Assembly: GCA_964035795.1 (NCBI GenBank)
Contig: OZ038327.1
Span: 5,791,133-5,855,132 of the forward strand
Direction: 5' to 3'
Length of the DNA stretch: 64,000 nt
Source of the DNA: Pterobdella sp. o SKG-2022
Lineage: Eukaryota; Annelida; Clitellata; Hirudinida; Piscicolidae
Positions 47,521 through 64,000 of the stretch are shown piece by piece. The notes beneath the pieces were generated by a model, which ran no database searches, was not told the DNA's origin, and saw nothing but the letters and a program-made list of their open reading frames with translations. Position 1 is the first letter of the stretch. Every line of letters begins with the position of its first letter. A program made the position numbers and the translations under genes.

Positions 47521-48409
47521 GATAATCATGCCACAAACATCATTACCTTGTCAGATCTAAATACAGCACTAAGATTTTGAATGTAAATACAGTGCAACAA
47601 GTGCTAGTTTTTGTCATCAAAAGCACAACTCATAATACCAGCTATCTTCGTCCCTTTTGCTGAGGGCTAGACTGCATTTTGACGATTAATAAGAAGGTTT
47701 CATCTAAATGGATCAGTTTCAATATAAAGGATAACAAAGCCGTGAGGTACTAGCTTGCTTACTTTCACCATAAAAAGTCTTAAAAACCGCTTAGTATTCA
47801 GAGCCAAATGCTGGTGGAAAGAAGCGTAGCCACAAAAATTCTGCTGATTTAGTTCAGTTTCTTAGCAGATATACTTGTTTTTTTTGTGTTTTTGTATATT
47901 CTTCAAAAAAGTTAAAATAAAATGCACGATAATAAACACCCAGACGACCCACAATACCTCAGATTCCAACACCCCCTGGTTCTACCTTCCTTACATCTCA
48001 GCTGGAATTTAGTTTCACGTAGTTTTTGTTTAATAGTTTGAATTAATTTTATAAACATTTTTTTTAGTTTTTTTTTGATTAATTTAAATTATTTTTTTCA
48101 AGGTATATGGTGAATAAAAATGTTTTCACTCACACCTAAAATATGCAGTTTGTATTTTCTCATTTCTACAGTGATCTGTGCCAGTCTTCTTGCTTCAAAA
48201 ATTGTCTTGACATTCCGAAAATCAATTTTGATCTTGATTTTAATGCTCAAAACGTCCCTTTACGCGCCAGTGGCTTCTTCGTGCTTTCACCACTACCAGT
48301 CATAAAATTTTCTAAAGAAGACTCTGGGAATCCATTGCACACATGTGTAAAAATTTTTGTTGTTGCTATTTCTAAGACAATGTTTTTTCTAGAGCAAGGT
48401 TACTAGCTT
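47521..48409. other. Gene-free stretch
   Basis: Contains two overlapping short open frames (48,120-48,305 and 48,143-48,406). The first is hydrophobic at its start, but neither has a family match I can name. Confidence 0.35.
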
Positions 48410-49095
48410 TGTGACAACCTCCCAACCTGGAGAACCAGGAAATACATTCAGTCTGGCTTGTATTCTCCGACCTGACCGGCATGAATGACCCTAACAGAAG
48501 CAAAGCTTCAGCTGGCTTAGCTCTTAGGGTTTTCAAGGCAGACAAGCCATCTGACCACGACAACCGGGTGGATTTACATTTTACCAGACTAGAAATTGAA
48601 AAAAGATTACAAAAAGCAAATACAACAGCCCTCTATTACTATAAAATTTTAACGTCAAAAAAGTAATAAAATAAACAGCACAACAAAAATATATAAAATC
48701 TATATAAGAATAATTTTAATATATAACTGCCAAACTTGGATCTCTTCGGAAACTCATTTCGAGGTCTAGAGGTTTTTGAGAAAGTAAGATATGCCGGACC
48801 TTTAAAAGACCGCATTTGAAAAAAAGCCCTTAGAAAATAAACCAGAACTAAAGACAAGAAAGATTTAATAAAGAAAAACAGATAGAGCTACCTTAGACAT
48901 ATTCTTAGCAGGCCAAACCTAACGATGGCAACAGAGCTTCAAATTACAGTGGTAAAGAACAGAGAACATTAGTACAGAGTATCGGCTCAGTAAAAAAACA
49001 TTCATTTATAGAAATGGGTTTATCCACCCTGGATGAAGGCGTGGAAAAGCACAAAAAAGATAGAAAGGGATAAAGCCGAAGTTGACTGAATGTGT
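48410..49095 (+). pseudogene. Degenerate LINE ORF2 C-terminal region
   Basis: The plus strand contains ILIYNCQTWISSETHFE (the LLYGxETW motif), then YLRHILSRPN (GHxLR motif), in frames broken by stops. Confidence 0.5.
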
Positions 49096-49439
49096 GACTA
49101 AAAATTCTCGATCAATACGGAATAACTGATATTTGAAAACTAGCAATTATTTTGTGAAATATTTTACCTTAGCTTACACATTATGTATGTCCTTACGACA
49201 TTTTTTCAGCCAACATATAGTTTCTTTTTTTCTAACTGATGAAAGCAGTAATATAAGCAGACTCATGTTGAGTGAAGTCTTAGAACTAACATTATGGTGA
49301 GAAGACGACCAATGTTGACATTTTCGTATTTCGAAACATACCTGGGCGAGACTGACTAAATTTGTGTGTGATGCATCAGTTTTTGAATATTTGGTCAGCA
49401 ATGGTCCTAGGATAAGAGAAAAGCAAACTTTTTTACGTT

Positions 49440-49700
49440 CAACCGCTCCATAGATAAAGCAGCCAAATGGTGATGGTGGTTGTTGTTGTTGAGCGCCAGC
49501 TTCCAAAGACTCTTTGGAGCGAGTACCGAAAGAAACTTGCAGCTTCGAGTTGTTTGTGACTTTTGGTGAGCAGCGATAAAAATGATGGATGAATTCTCGA
49601 AATGCTTTGTGGTTGGAAGCCGACGTCGTTTAGAACCTCTTCGACACTCCTGTTGGAGTGCACACCCGGCACCACGAGAAGGTGATGATGGTGGTGGACT
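49440..49700 (-). repeat. Dispersed fragment shared with 58.7 kb, copy 1
   Basis: On the minus strand, about 135 bases at 49,482-49,620 (AAAGCATTTCGAGAATTCAT ... GGCGCTCAACAACAACAA) match 58,707-58,850 on the plus strand at roughly 90% by eye. The flanks do not match, so it is a mobile or duplicated fragment. The reading frame here is open, but I recognise no protein. Confidence 0.6.
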
Positions 49701-49779
49701 TCAATATAACAAAGTATTGGGGCTGAATTATGAATCTTAAGAATTTGTGGTAAAACTTCAAGGATGATCATTATCAAAA

Positions 49780-50842
49780 CTTTCGAAGTAATTTATTATA
49801 AAACTTGAAATTTATTTAATATTGTACAACATTTTTACATATCTCTCAAGATAAATCATACAAGTGGAAATAATATCAAATACTCTACAATTTAATCAAT
49901 TCAGTAATATAGCTCCAAATAATGACGATTCATGCAAACAAATAAAAACAAGAGATGATAAAAGGTCAAAGGGAAATGTTAAAATTTCGCAACAATATTC
50001 ATCAAGACGTAATCAACCAATTTAAAGTATAATAATAATCCTCATAATATTAACACAAAAAAAATGAAAATGTCGAAATGAGATGTAGATCGAAAGAATG
50101 GAAATAATGATGTATTTAAGGCCATATGAACCCACAAATCATAACCTTAATCATCAAAACCGTTATGATATGAGCAAGAAAACTTTCAACAAAAATAACA
50201 ATCATAAAATCATAATAACAATAATAATAGTGGCTGAAGTTTTAGATAAGTGTACAGCAGACCTTGCCATCAAATGCAAAGGTGCCAACGTTGAATCATA
50301 ATCATCGTCATTGGTGTGTCATGACTACAATATCATTTACCATATATTAAATTGCATATAGCAATGATAAAAGTTTGAATTGACTGAATATCAAATTTCA
50401 TCAAATTAACCAATATCGACGTGTGAAACTTCTAAATAGTTGTTGTACTACTGTTCAAATTGATGCCTGAATTATTATTATTCAGTTATTCATAAACATG
50501 TCATTGTGGCAATGAGATCACTTAAACAATAACACAAGTAAGCATACAACAAAATGAAAGCTAGGAAATAAAATGAAGATAATTATAATCATGACATTGT
50601 TGGAAAATGAAGTTTATGACAAAATAAATTAAATATTTATGGACTTTAATACAATTTCTTAAAAAAACGACCAAAATGGATATTACATATATGCGGATTG
50701 AAGGATGAAATGAGATGAAGATACAGAAGGAGGATGGATGCATAATATGAAATAATTGATGTGTCTCAAATGGGTGGATATCTAATTTTCACTAGTGGAT
50801 GAGAAAAGACAACAGATGGATGAAGAACGAATGGTGGATGGA
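49780..50842. other. 3' flank of CREB
   Basis: Probably includes the CREB 3' UTR (minus strand). AT-rich with ATAATA microsatellite pieces around 50,190-50,230. No separate gene supported. Confidence 0.45.
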
Positions 50843-53800
50843 TCAGCTGTGCATATCCTTCTGGCAGTAGAGTTCCTTGAGCGACTTGAGTTCTTCAATG
50901 AGGGTCTTGTTCTGATTCTCAAGCACTGCCACCCTGTTTTCCAGGCACCTCACGTACTCCTTCTTCTTCCGTCTGCACTCCTTTGCTGCCTCCCTGTCAA
51001 TCGCATACAACCATCACACACAGTATTATGCATTCATAAAATGAATGAGGAATGTCTATTTAAGTAAGCTTGAAACATCTGTGATGAAAAGTTAACCATC
51101 ATCATTCACCTATCCACCTCCACCACCCACTTATTCTTGAGCAGTCTCAACTCCCTTTTACGAGATGCCTCTTCAATACTCTCCTGACTGTTGAGTCTGT
51201 TATCTAATTGGTTGTGCACCATCATGAGAGATGATGGCAGGTTGATGAAGGATGTTCCTAATGAATGCATGCCTGATGTCGAGTTGTTGTTCGTGTTGTT
51301 GCTGTAGTCGTTGTCGTCAACTGAGTGGTGATATGGTTGGTGTCATGTGATGTTGTTGATGTTTTTGTGAGGTTGATAATTTTTTTTTGATATTTTGTAG
51401 GTTGCGTTTTTCATGATGTTGTATGGAAAGTGTTTTAGGTGGCAAGTGAACAAATAAGCATGAGACTTGTCAAATGATGGTTAGTGATGTGGCAATATGA
51501 CAAAATTTCAAACAAATAATCTGCCGAATAGCGAACCAGGGATATAGAACTGGCCATCAGCTCCTTGGGTGGCATACTGAATGATGGTTTGTCCATTTGC
51601 AGACGTCTCTAGGCTGTTCTTTAACTGGAAGGCAGAGTCTGTTGTTTGATTTGAAGATTTTTGGATGAGTTGAGGGTTGATGTGAGATTCTAGCCTTGAA
51701 ATTGATAATTGGAAGAATGTGAAGATGGATGCATAAATGGTTTTATCATTCAATTATACACATTTATATAGCGCTAATAAAACATTTTAATGTTGACATC
51801 AATGGCATAAAAACATTTACAAATGGTATTTATAAGTGATGGGTGAAGTAGCGTACTGAGATGGTGGTTGTTGTCATCAGAGTTGTGGCATGAGAGCACT
51901 TTGGGTATCATGTCATCCACCTCCTTTTTCACTTTGCTGCTTGTGTCAGTTGTGTTCAACCATTATTGTCGGACAAATATCAATCATCATCATCATTGCC
52001 CAAACAATATTGCATGCTCACAAAATAACAACCAGTATTCACGTGGAATCAACATGTTGGTCTTGTTCTCAACATTTATGTAACAAAACTAACAACATAT
52101 GACTTTTGCTGATTTCATATTAGCTTTTATCTATTATTATATTTACTGTTTAAATTACATTTTTAGCAAAATAAATATTGCACTTTTATCAATTTCATAA
52201 TGAAATAAAACATTAAGCAATAATAACAGAACAATATGACAAGATGGGAGGTTTTATTGCTTCCAGGTTTCATATTGAGAACAAGCTGTGCTCAGAAACC
52301 ACTTGAACAATGTACTCAAGCAACATTTGCTGTACTCAAGCAACAAACATTTGCTACATACACTATCAACAAGCAAAATTTGCTACATACACAGGCAACA
52401 AGCTACATTTGCTACATATACAAGCAACAAGCAATATTTGCTACATACACAAGCAACAAACATTTGCTACATAGAAAAGCAACAAGCAAAATTTGCTACA
52501 TACACAAGCAACAAGCAACATTTGCAACATACTCAAACAAAATTTGCTGTGCACTCAAGGAACAAACAACATTTGCTACATACTCAAGCAACAAGCAACA
52601 TTTGCTACATACACAAGCAACAAGCAACATTTGCTACATACACAAGCAACAAGCAACATTTGTTACATACACAAGCAACATTTGCTACATATACAAGCAA
52701 CAAACAACATTTGCTACATACTCAAGCAACAAGCAACATTTGCTACATACACAAGCAACAAACATTTGCTACATACACAAGCAACAAGCAACAAGCAACA
52801 TTTGCTACATACACAAGCAACAAACATTTGCTACATACTCAAGCAACAAGCAACATTTGCTACATATACAAGCAACAAACATTTGCTACATACACAAGCA
52901 ACAAGCAACATTTGCTACATACTCAAGCAACATTTGCTACATACACAAGCAACAAACATTTGCTACATACACAAGCAACAAGCAACATTTGTTACATACA
53001 CAAGCAACAAGCAACATTTGCTCATATACAAGCGACAAACAACATTTGCTACATACTCAAGCAACAAACATTTGCTACATAGAAAAGCAACAAGCATAAT
53101 TTGCTACATACTCAAGAAAAAGCAGCATAATATGTTGTTAAACAAGGCCATTAGTTGAATGATGAAAATGAAACTTCATGTTGAATGGAGACATTTGAGA
53201 TTGTGGTTGAAGAAGATTCAATTTGAGCACAATCTTCCAAATATTTATACATCAGTATCATATGCACACTTTAACATATTAACTATAAATAGATAATGAT
53301 TGATAAATTATTGAATGTGATGGATTGGTAGGTAGGTGGATGATGAAACATGAGCAAAAAACTGGAGGCAAGTGAAGATCTAAGTTACATATTCTTTATG
53401 ATAACTCAAATAAAAATTGGAAAAGCAAAAAAAAATTTTTTAATAAATTAATGTATTATTTATTAAAAGTTGAATGATGACACAAAAAGAATGTGTGAAG
53501 TGGAACATCATGTGATAAATGTTATGCAGTTAATAGATTGGTTGGATGCAAGCGCTTTAACTTGATTGTGTAATAAGGGTAATAAGGCAAGTTTAGAGCT
53601 GTTAAAATGAACAAACAGAATCTTAATATTTGACTTCTGTGATTCATTTTGCTGAACAAAGCTAACAGCATTAGAAACAAATTAATGGAATTATTGACTT
53701 TCTTGTGTTTATAAAGACAAAAATATTGACATTTTTTTCATAACTTAAACATTTATCTCATCATGGTCAATACATAAAAGGAAAACACTTTCTAAAATGA

Positions 53801-54329
53801 CAAATAAGTAGATCTAGATTACAAAAACAAACCAATCAAATGAGACCAACCTGAGAAGAATGCGTCTGATTGGTTGACGACCTTGTTTATCCTTGTTCTC
53901 TTCAGAGATGCTTGTGATGTTGTTGTCAGAGTTGAATGAGGGCAGCTGAAATGAGCATGGTTGTTTCACTCAAACATTATGTCATGCATGGTGGCTTCAC
54001 ATCAGTGGATGATTAAAACATAAGGATTTGTAAGAAATAAGTCATGAGGTTTTTGTAAGAAAAATTTACTTTATCAAGTGAGTCTTGAAAATCACTTGAT
54101 AAAGTGAAGTTTTAAGAAGCTTCATGATTTGTGAATGAAACCTTGCATTTGTTTAATTCAATTTTAGTTTTCAGACTAGTTTACTTCATTCAAACACTTT
54201 CAATTAAATGAGAATACAAACTTTGAAGAACTTTCCTTGCTGGATCAGAGTAACTGGTGTATTTTTGTTTGTATTGTTGTTGATTTTTATAATATTCTGC
54301 TGAGCATTGACATTTTTTCCTTCTGACAT
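50843..54329 (-). CDS. CREB: CREB-family bZIP transcription factor, 6 exons
   Basis: Nuclear bZIP factor that would bind cAMP-response elements as a dimer. Exons (-): 54329-54222, 53945-53851, 51936-51857, 51689-51537, 51320-51131, 50993-50843; phases agree throughout, giving 258 residues. The C-terminal bZIP is almost canonical: RKRELRLLKNKEAAKECRRK, then KKEYVRCLENRVAVLENQNK and TLIEELKSLKELYCQK. The basic-region signature N..AA..CR is kept, with Lys replacing the usual Arg after Asn. A Q2-like segment, GQTIIQYATQGADGQFYIP, is in exon 4. The kinase-inducible region is reduced to KQGRQPIRRILLSKVKKE, where vertebrate CREB has RRPSYRKIL, so the PKA-target Ser (Ser133 in human CREB1) is missing. 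The protein is shorter than human CREB1 (about 327-341). The exon 3/4 junction is the least certain. Confidence 0.93.
52300..53125. repeat. Tandem minisatellite in CREB intron 2
   Basis: About 25-30 copies of CAACATTTGCTACATACAC-AAGCAACAAG with variable numbers of the AAGCAACA sub-block, so spacing alternates between roughly 22 and 35 bases. It lies between CREB exons 2 and 3. All three plus-strand frames stay open for over 600 bases because no common unit frame contains a stop; these are not genes. Confidence 0.95.
53126..53850. other. Remainder of CREB intron 2
   Basis: Unremarkable AT-rich intron between the minisatellite and CREB exon 2. Confidence 0.5.
54030..54130. repeat. Imperfect foldback in CREB intron 1
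   Basis: TTTACTTTATCAAGTGA and TCACTTGATAAAGTGAA form inverted arms around a centre GTCTTGAAAA. Outer sequences (CATGAGG.. / GAAGCTTCATG) extend the pairing weakly. Confidence 0.6.
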
Positions 54330-55394
54330 TTTAAAACACTCTGAAACTTTTCGTTTTACATTGATTCTGCAAAATATATGGGATGTGGTAGAGAATTATT
54401 TTCAAATTTTCAACTGCCAAGCTCGCGTTTTCTAAATTTACTTTTTCCATAAATAACAATCAAATCGCGCTTCGAAATATAAATTTAAGCAAATTTCATG
54501 AACGTCACAACACAATTGAATATTTATATTTTTGTTAAGTGTTAGTCTGATATCATAGCTACGTTTTTGAATGCTACGTGTGTGTTACGTAGGATCGAAT
54601 TTTCGTCAACAAATTCTTCTGAAAGTCACTTCTAAATTCCAGATCAACTCCAAAACCAACTAAATTTTTAATTTTTAATCTAAAATATATTTAAAAGTAA
54701 TTTTTAATGAATTAAAATGTCAAAAGAACATCATAACAACATATGATATCACATAAGATGTCGAAAGCAAAGACAAATTATTTTCCGTTACATATGTTTT
54801 GAAAATTAAAGTTAATTTAATGACATTTAAAAGTATATTATTATTTTAATAGAATTTAGAAAATGTATCGTTTTCTATGATTTTTTCGTTTCGAAGCTTG
54901 CAAAAACAGTTTAAGAGCATTCGAAATTTTAGTTTTTCAAAAGTTCACTGAAAAAATACTGAAAAATTTGTAAATTTGATTGACAATAAATAAAAAATCC
55001 AAAATAATTATTTCATATAATAATAGTAATATTTTCATTTTTTAAACGATGAATTGAAACAATTTTTTAACCAAATTTTTATTTCAAATAGAGAACCTGC
55101 GGAGAATATAAATTCATTTTTTTAGATAAAGTGTAATGTTTTATGCAATAATTATTATTGAAAGGTATATATAAGGAAAGGATAAATGTTTTCGTTTCTT
55201 TTGATAAGTATTTTTTGCCAAAAAATTTTGACACCAAATAAAACTCATATTTTTAATGTTTTTATTTTATAAAAAAAACTATTTTTTTCTTACATTCACA
55301 ACTAAAATTTTTATCCCAATGAAACGCTAAATGAAAAGTTAACGTGTAAACAAAAGTTTAAAAAGTAATATAAGTTTTCGAAATGACATGAAAA
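54330..55394. promoter_or_regulatory. Shared divergent promoter region, CREB / PLEKHA8
   Basis: The 1,065 bases between two head-to-head start codons hold no exon. A TTTCAG just before the CREB ATG suggests that its 5' UTR may begin in an upstream exon inside this interval. ACGTCA and TACGT/ACGT strings occur near 54,500-54,600, including CTACGTGTGTGTTACGTAG, but no perfect palindromic CRE (TGACGTCA) was seen. Regulation from a common region is inference from layout. Confidence 0.45.
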
Positions 55395-61448
<6,054 letters not shown>

Positions 61449-62951
61449 AATGCTTCCATGGTTCAATGTTCAATAGTTTCAATTCTTAAAAACATTGTAT
61501 TTACCTTTATACTCAATAATTTTTTTGGTTTTCATTTCAAAATTCAGAGTTTTTAGATAAATTCATTTCTAAAGAAACTAATTTTGTGATAAAGTCCAAC
61601 TTATCGAAAAAAGTTTTTTTGAAGTAAATTTATCTGAAAACTTTTCATTTTGTGATTGAACTCGTAAATAATCAATGGTTTTATTTTAGTTACTGCTTCA
61701 TTGTTGTTTTTGTACCATACTTTACTGCTCATTTCTTATTGTTCAAATACCCCCTTTTTCGGGATTTTCTTTGGTATCTACTTTTTCCATTTCTTTATTA
61801 TTCTCCAGGGTTAATTTGGTGTAATATTTTCATTTGATCAGATTTCCATTCCAGTTTACCATCTGCATATCACATGTGGGCCAACACATACTGATGACCA
61901 TCGCAGAACATAGCATTTGAATGCACAAACCATGAAGATTGTTATTATTATGGACCAACTTTTTATCACACATTTATGCTGTTAATATCATCCCCCATAA
62001 TATTTTATATAACAATTTTAATATATTTTTGTCTGATTTTTCACACTTGGTTTTTACATTTTTTATGCATTTTCAAATTAGTATTTCTAGTGAGTATGTT
62101 TAAAAAATCTAAAGTTTTATTAAGATGCTAAGCTTTTCGTTAACTTAGTAACATTTTCAAGTTAACGAAAAGCTTAGCATCTTAAAAAAATTTGTTAGTG
62201 TTCATAAATATATTCATTTTATTGTAGTTAGTGAAAAATTATAATATTTCTGAATAATTCATAAATATTCTCACTTTCATTTTTAATGAAGATTTTTTTG
62301 TGTGGGATCATTCTGGAAATTTTGCATACATCGAGAACTTAGCAGATAAATTTTCACTTTTGAAGAATGATAAATATTTTATCGAGTAAAAATTATTCCG
62401 TTATTGATGTTATTAGTGAATTTTTCTGATATAATTAATTGTTTCAATATTAGTTTTACTGCAACATCGAGCTTATCGTCTGTGATAATCTATTAATCCG
62501 TGCAAAATTGGTTTCAATTTTTCTGAATTCTATTCTTTATTTTTTATTTATAAATTTTCACTCTAATTGAAATTATTTTTGATGAAATTGTTTTTTGTGT
62601 GAGGTTTTATGTTCGATTAAAAAGTTTAAATTTTTCAAAAAAATTTTACATTTTTTTTATAATTTATAATTACTTTAATCTGATATTGTCATAATCAAAA
62701 TAATTTTTCAAAAATAATAAAAGCTTCAGTTTTAAACAATCAAACTAGCTCTCTTACTTAATTCTTTTTGTGTTTTTTTCTCACGTCCGGTGGGCATTCG
62801 ATTTTTTATCTCATATAATCGTCCAAAGTTAATCATCTATAAAATTTCAACCAAAAATATTTGTTAAAGAATTTATAAAACTAGTGTTTTTCGAAATTTT
62901 TTCTATAAAAAGTTTTATTGTTTGGTAAATGATCCAAATATAACATCAGAA
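61449..62951. other. Intergenic, PLEKHA8 to RPL6
   Basis: AT-rich, holding the PLEKHA8 3' UTR, the foldback at 62,121-62,184 and the RPL6 promoter. A pyrimidine-rich stretch TTTTTCTCACGTCC at about 62,775 might relate to the ribosomal-protein TSS, but this is uncertain. Confidence 0.45.
62121..62184. repeat. Short perfect foldback, AAGCTTTTCGT family
   Basis: Arms TAAGATGCTAAGCTTTTCGT (plus TAACTT) and the exact inverse surround a 13-base centre, AGTAACATTTTCA. Confidence 0.85.
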
Positions 62952-64000
62952 ATGGTTCAAAAGAAACCAGAGACGAAACTTCAAAAGAAGCCTGAGACGA
63001 AGCTTCCTAAAACGAAGCCAAAGAAAAAGGTTCAGTATGTGGTGACCAAAGAGATCGGAGGTGAAAAGAATGGGAAGACTAGAAAGGTTCGTATTTACTT
63101 GCTGGAAATGTTAACGCACTTCATTGAATATATATTGAAACATTTTTATGAAACAAATTTCTGCATTTTTATATCGAAAACTCAAGGTGGTAGTGAGAAA
63201 AGTTCCCAAGTCTTACGGCACCCAAGAAAAGCCATGGAAGATGAGGAGTCACAAGAAAAGCTTCAGTGAGCATAAGAGAAAGCTCAGGTCATCTATCACC
63301 CCTGGTACTGTTCTCATCCTTGTTGCTGGTAGACACAGAGGAAAGGTATATGCTCATTTTATTTTTTTGATGTCTGACACATGTTGAATATAGCAAACTT
63401 AAAATGTTTGCTTGACTTCTTCAATTTCAAATAATAATTTCGGTTGAGTTAATGACTACTCAATTATGCAATAAAATTTTAATCTTATGTAAACTTCACA
63501 GAGAGTTGTCTTTTTGAAACAGTTGAAATCAGGCCTTCTTCTTGTCACAGGTGCATATCTTAGCTAAAAGTTTTCCAAACTCATTACTAAGCTAACAAAA
63601 ATAACTGTCTAAACACTGAATTAAAACAATTAAATAAATTATAGTGTTAGGATCACAGATTTCTTTATAATTATAACCAAGATAAAAATAGTAAACTGAT
63701 TTTCTTGTATTTTTGTCATTGATGGTCTTTTATGATAATAGTATGGTAAGTTGTTCAAATGTAAGAGAAGTCTTTAAAGTTTTGTAAAATATAATTGTCT
63801 AGTTTCTGAAATTTAAACAGTTGATATTATTGGTTTAGTTAAACTCAAAACGTGTAAAGTAATGCAATGTAATATGAATATTAAAATAAAGTTCCAAAAA
63901 CATTTATAAAACAGGTCCATACCATTTGAATGGCTGCCCTCTCCGTAGAATCAACCAGATTTACTGCATTGCCACATCAACCAAGTTGGACATCAGTGGA
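62952..64000 (+). CDS. RPL6: 60S ribosomal protein L6 (eL6), 5' exons, runs off window
   Basis: Large-subunit ribosomal protein eL6. Exons: 62952-63086, 63187-63345, 63502-63550 and 63915 to the window end, with phases 0, 0 and 1. Exon 1 encodes a Lys-rich eukaryote-specific tail with a duplicated KKPETKL unit. Exon 2 carries [20 protein letters not shown], then [20 protein letters not shown] and HRGK, the conserved core. Exon 3 is [17 protein letters not shown]. Exon 4 is [20 protein letters not shown], then TSTKLDISG, as in animal RPL6. The in-frame codon upstream at 62,922 is TTG, so ATG 62,952 is the start. The C-terminal third lies beyond the window. Confidence 0.95.

Noticed and set aside
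48120..48406. Two short frames, one starting with a hydrophobic signal-like segment
   Set aside because: No splice partners, no stable domain, and surrounding sequence looks like decayed repeat DNA.
52300..53125. CRISPR-like repeat array
   Set aside because: Units are directly tandem with no unique spacers, and the context is an intron of an animal gene.
52236..53158. Three overlapping open frames of 221-287 codons on the plus strand
   Set aside because: They are translations of the CREB-intron minisatellite in all three frames, with no domain and no codon preference.
63551..63914. Possible intronic snoRNA in RPL6
   Set aside because: Ribosomal-protein introns often host snoRNAs, but I found no paired C/D or H/ACA boxes at the right spacing.

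Overview
The window is nuclear DNA from an AT-rich animal genome. It holds spliced genes with GT-AG introns, metazoan-specific regulators (a CREB-family bZIP factor, a Cramped/CRAMP1 SANT protein, a PLEKHA8/FAPP2 lipid-transfer protein), decayed non-LTR and Penelope-like retroelements, and a tRNA-derived SINE family. I cannot name the phylum from sequence alone; it looks like an invertebrate. Exon models were built by hand from splice-site phase and recognisable family motifs.

Layout. 0.2-1.2 kb: intronless, divergent 7TM receptor (+). 2-10 kb: mostly gene-poor, with retroelement scraps and one fucolectin-like exon. 11.1-16.4 kb: complete 14-exon CRAMP1 homologue (-). 17.8-22.9 kb: retroelement graveyard, including a SINE inserted in a LINE. 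23.2-35.4 kb: a large inverted duplication whose arms each carry a seven-exon secreted S1 serine protease, head-to-head. The inner 1.8 kb of the arms is almost identical while the outer arms are clearly diverged, and the left protease has a 2-bp frameshift in its signal-peptide exon. 37-40 kb: degenerate LINEs. 41.5-42.1 kb: a small secreted, glycosylation-rich peptide gene (+). 43-46 kb: foldback elements and SINEs. 46.6-47.5 kb: the 3' exons of an HtrL/YibB-family gene (+). 50.8-54.3 kb: CREB (-). 55.4-61.4 kb: PLEKHA8/FAPP2 (+), divergent from CREB across about 1.07 kb. 62.95 kb to the end: ribosomal protein eL6/RPL6 (+), running off the window.

The host genes do not form a pathway: nuclear regulators (CREB, CRAMP1), Golgi glycolipid transfer (PLEKHA8), translation (RPL6) and extracellular factors (protease, small peptide, receptor) simply sit together. 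The most notable points are the homogenised protease inverted repeat with one broken copy, a CREB whose kinase-inducible domain lacks the canonical PKA-site serine, and families of foldback elements, one with a visible 11-bp target-site duplication.
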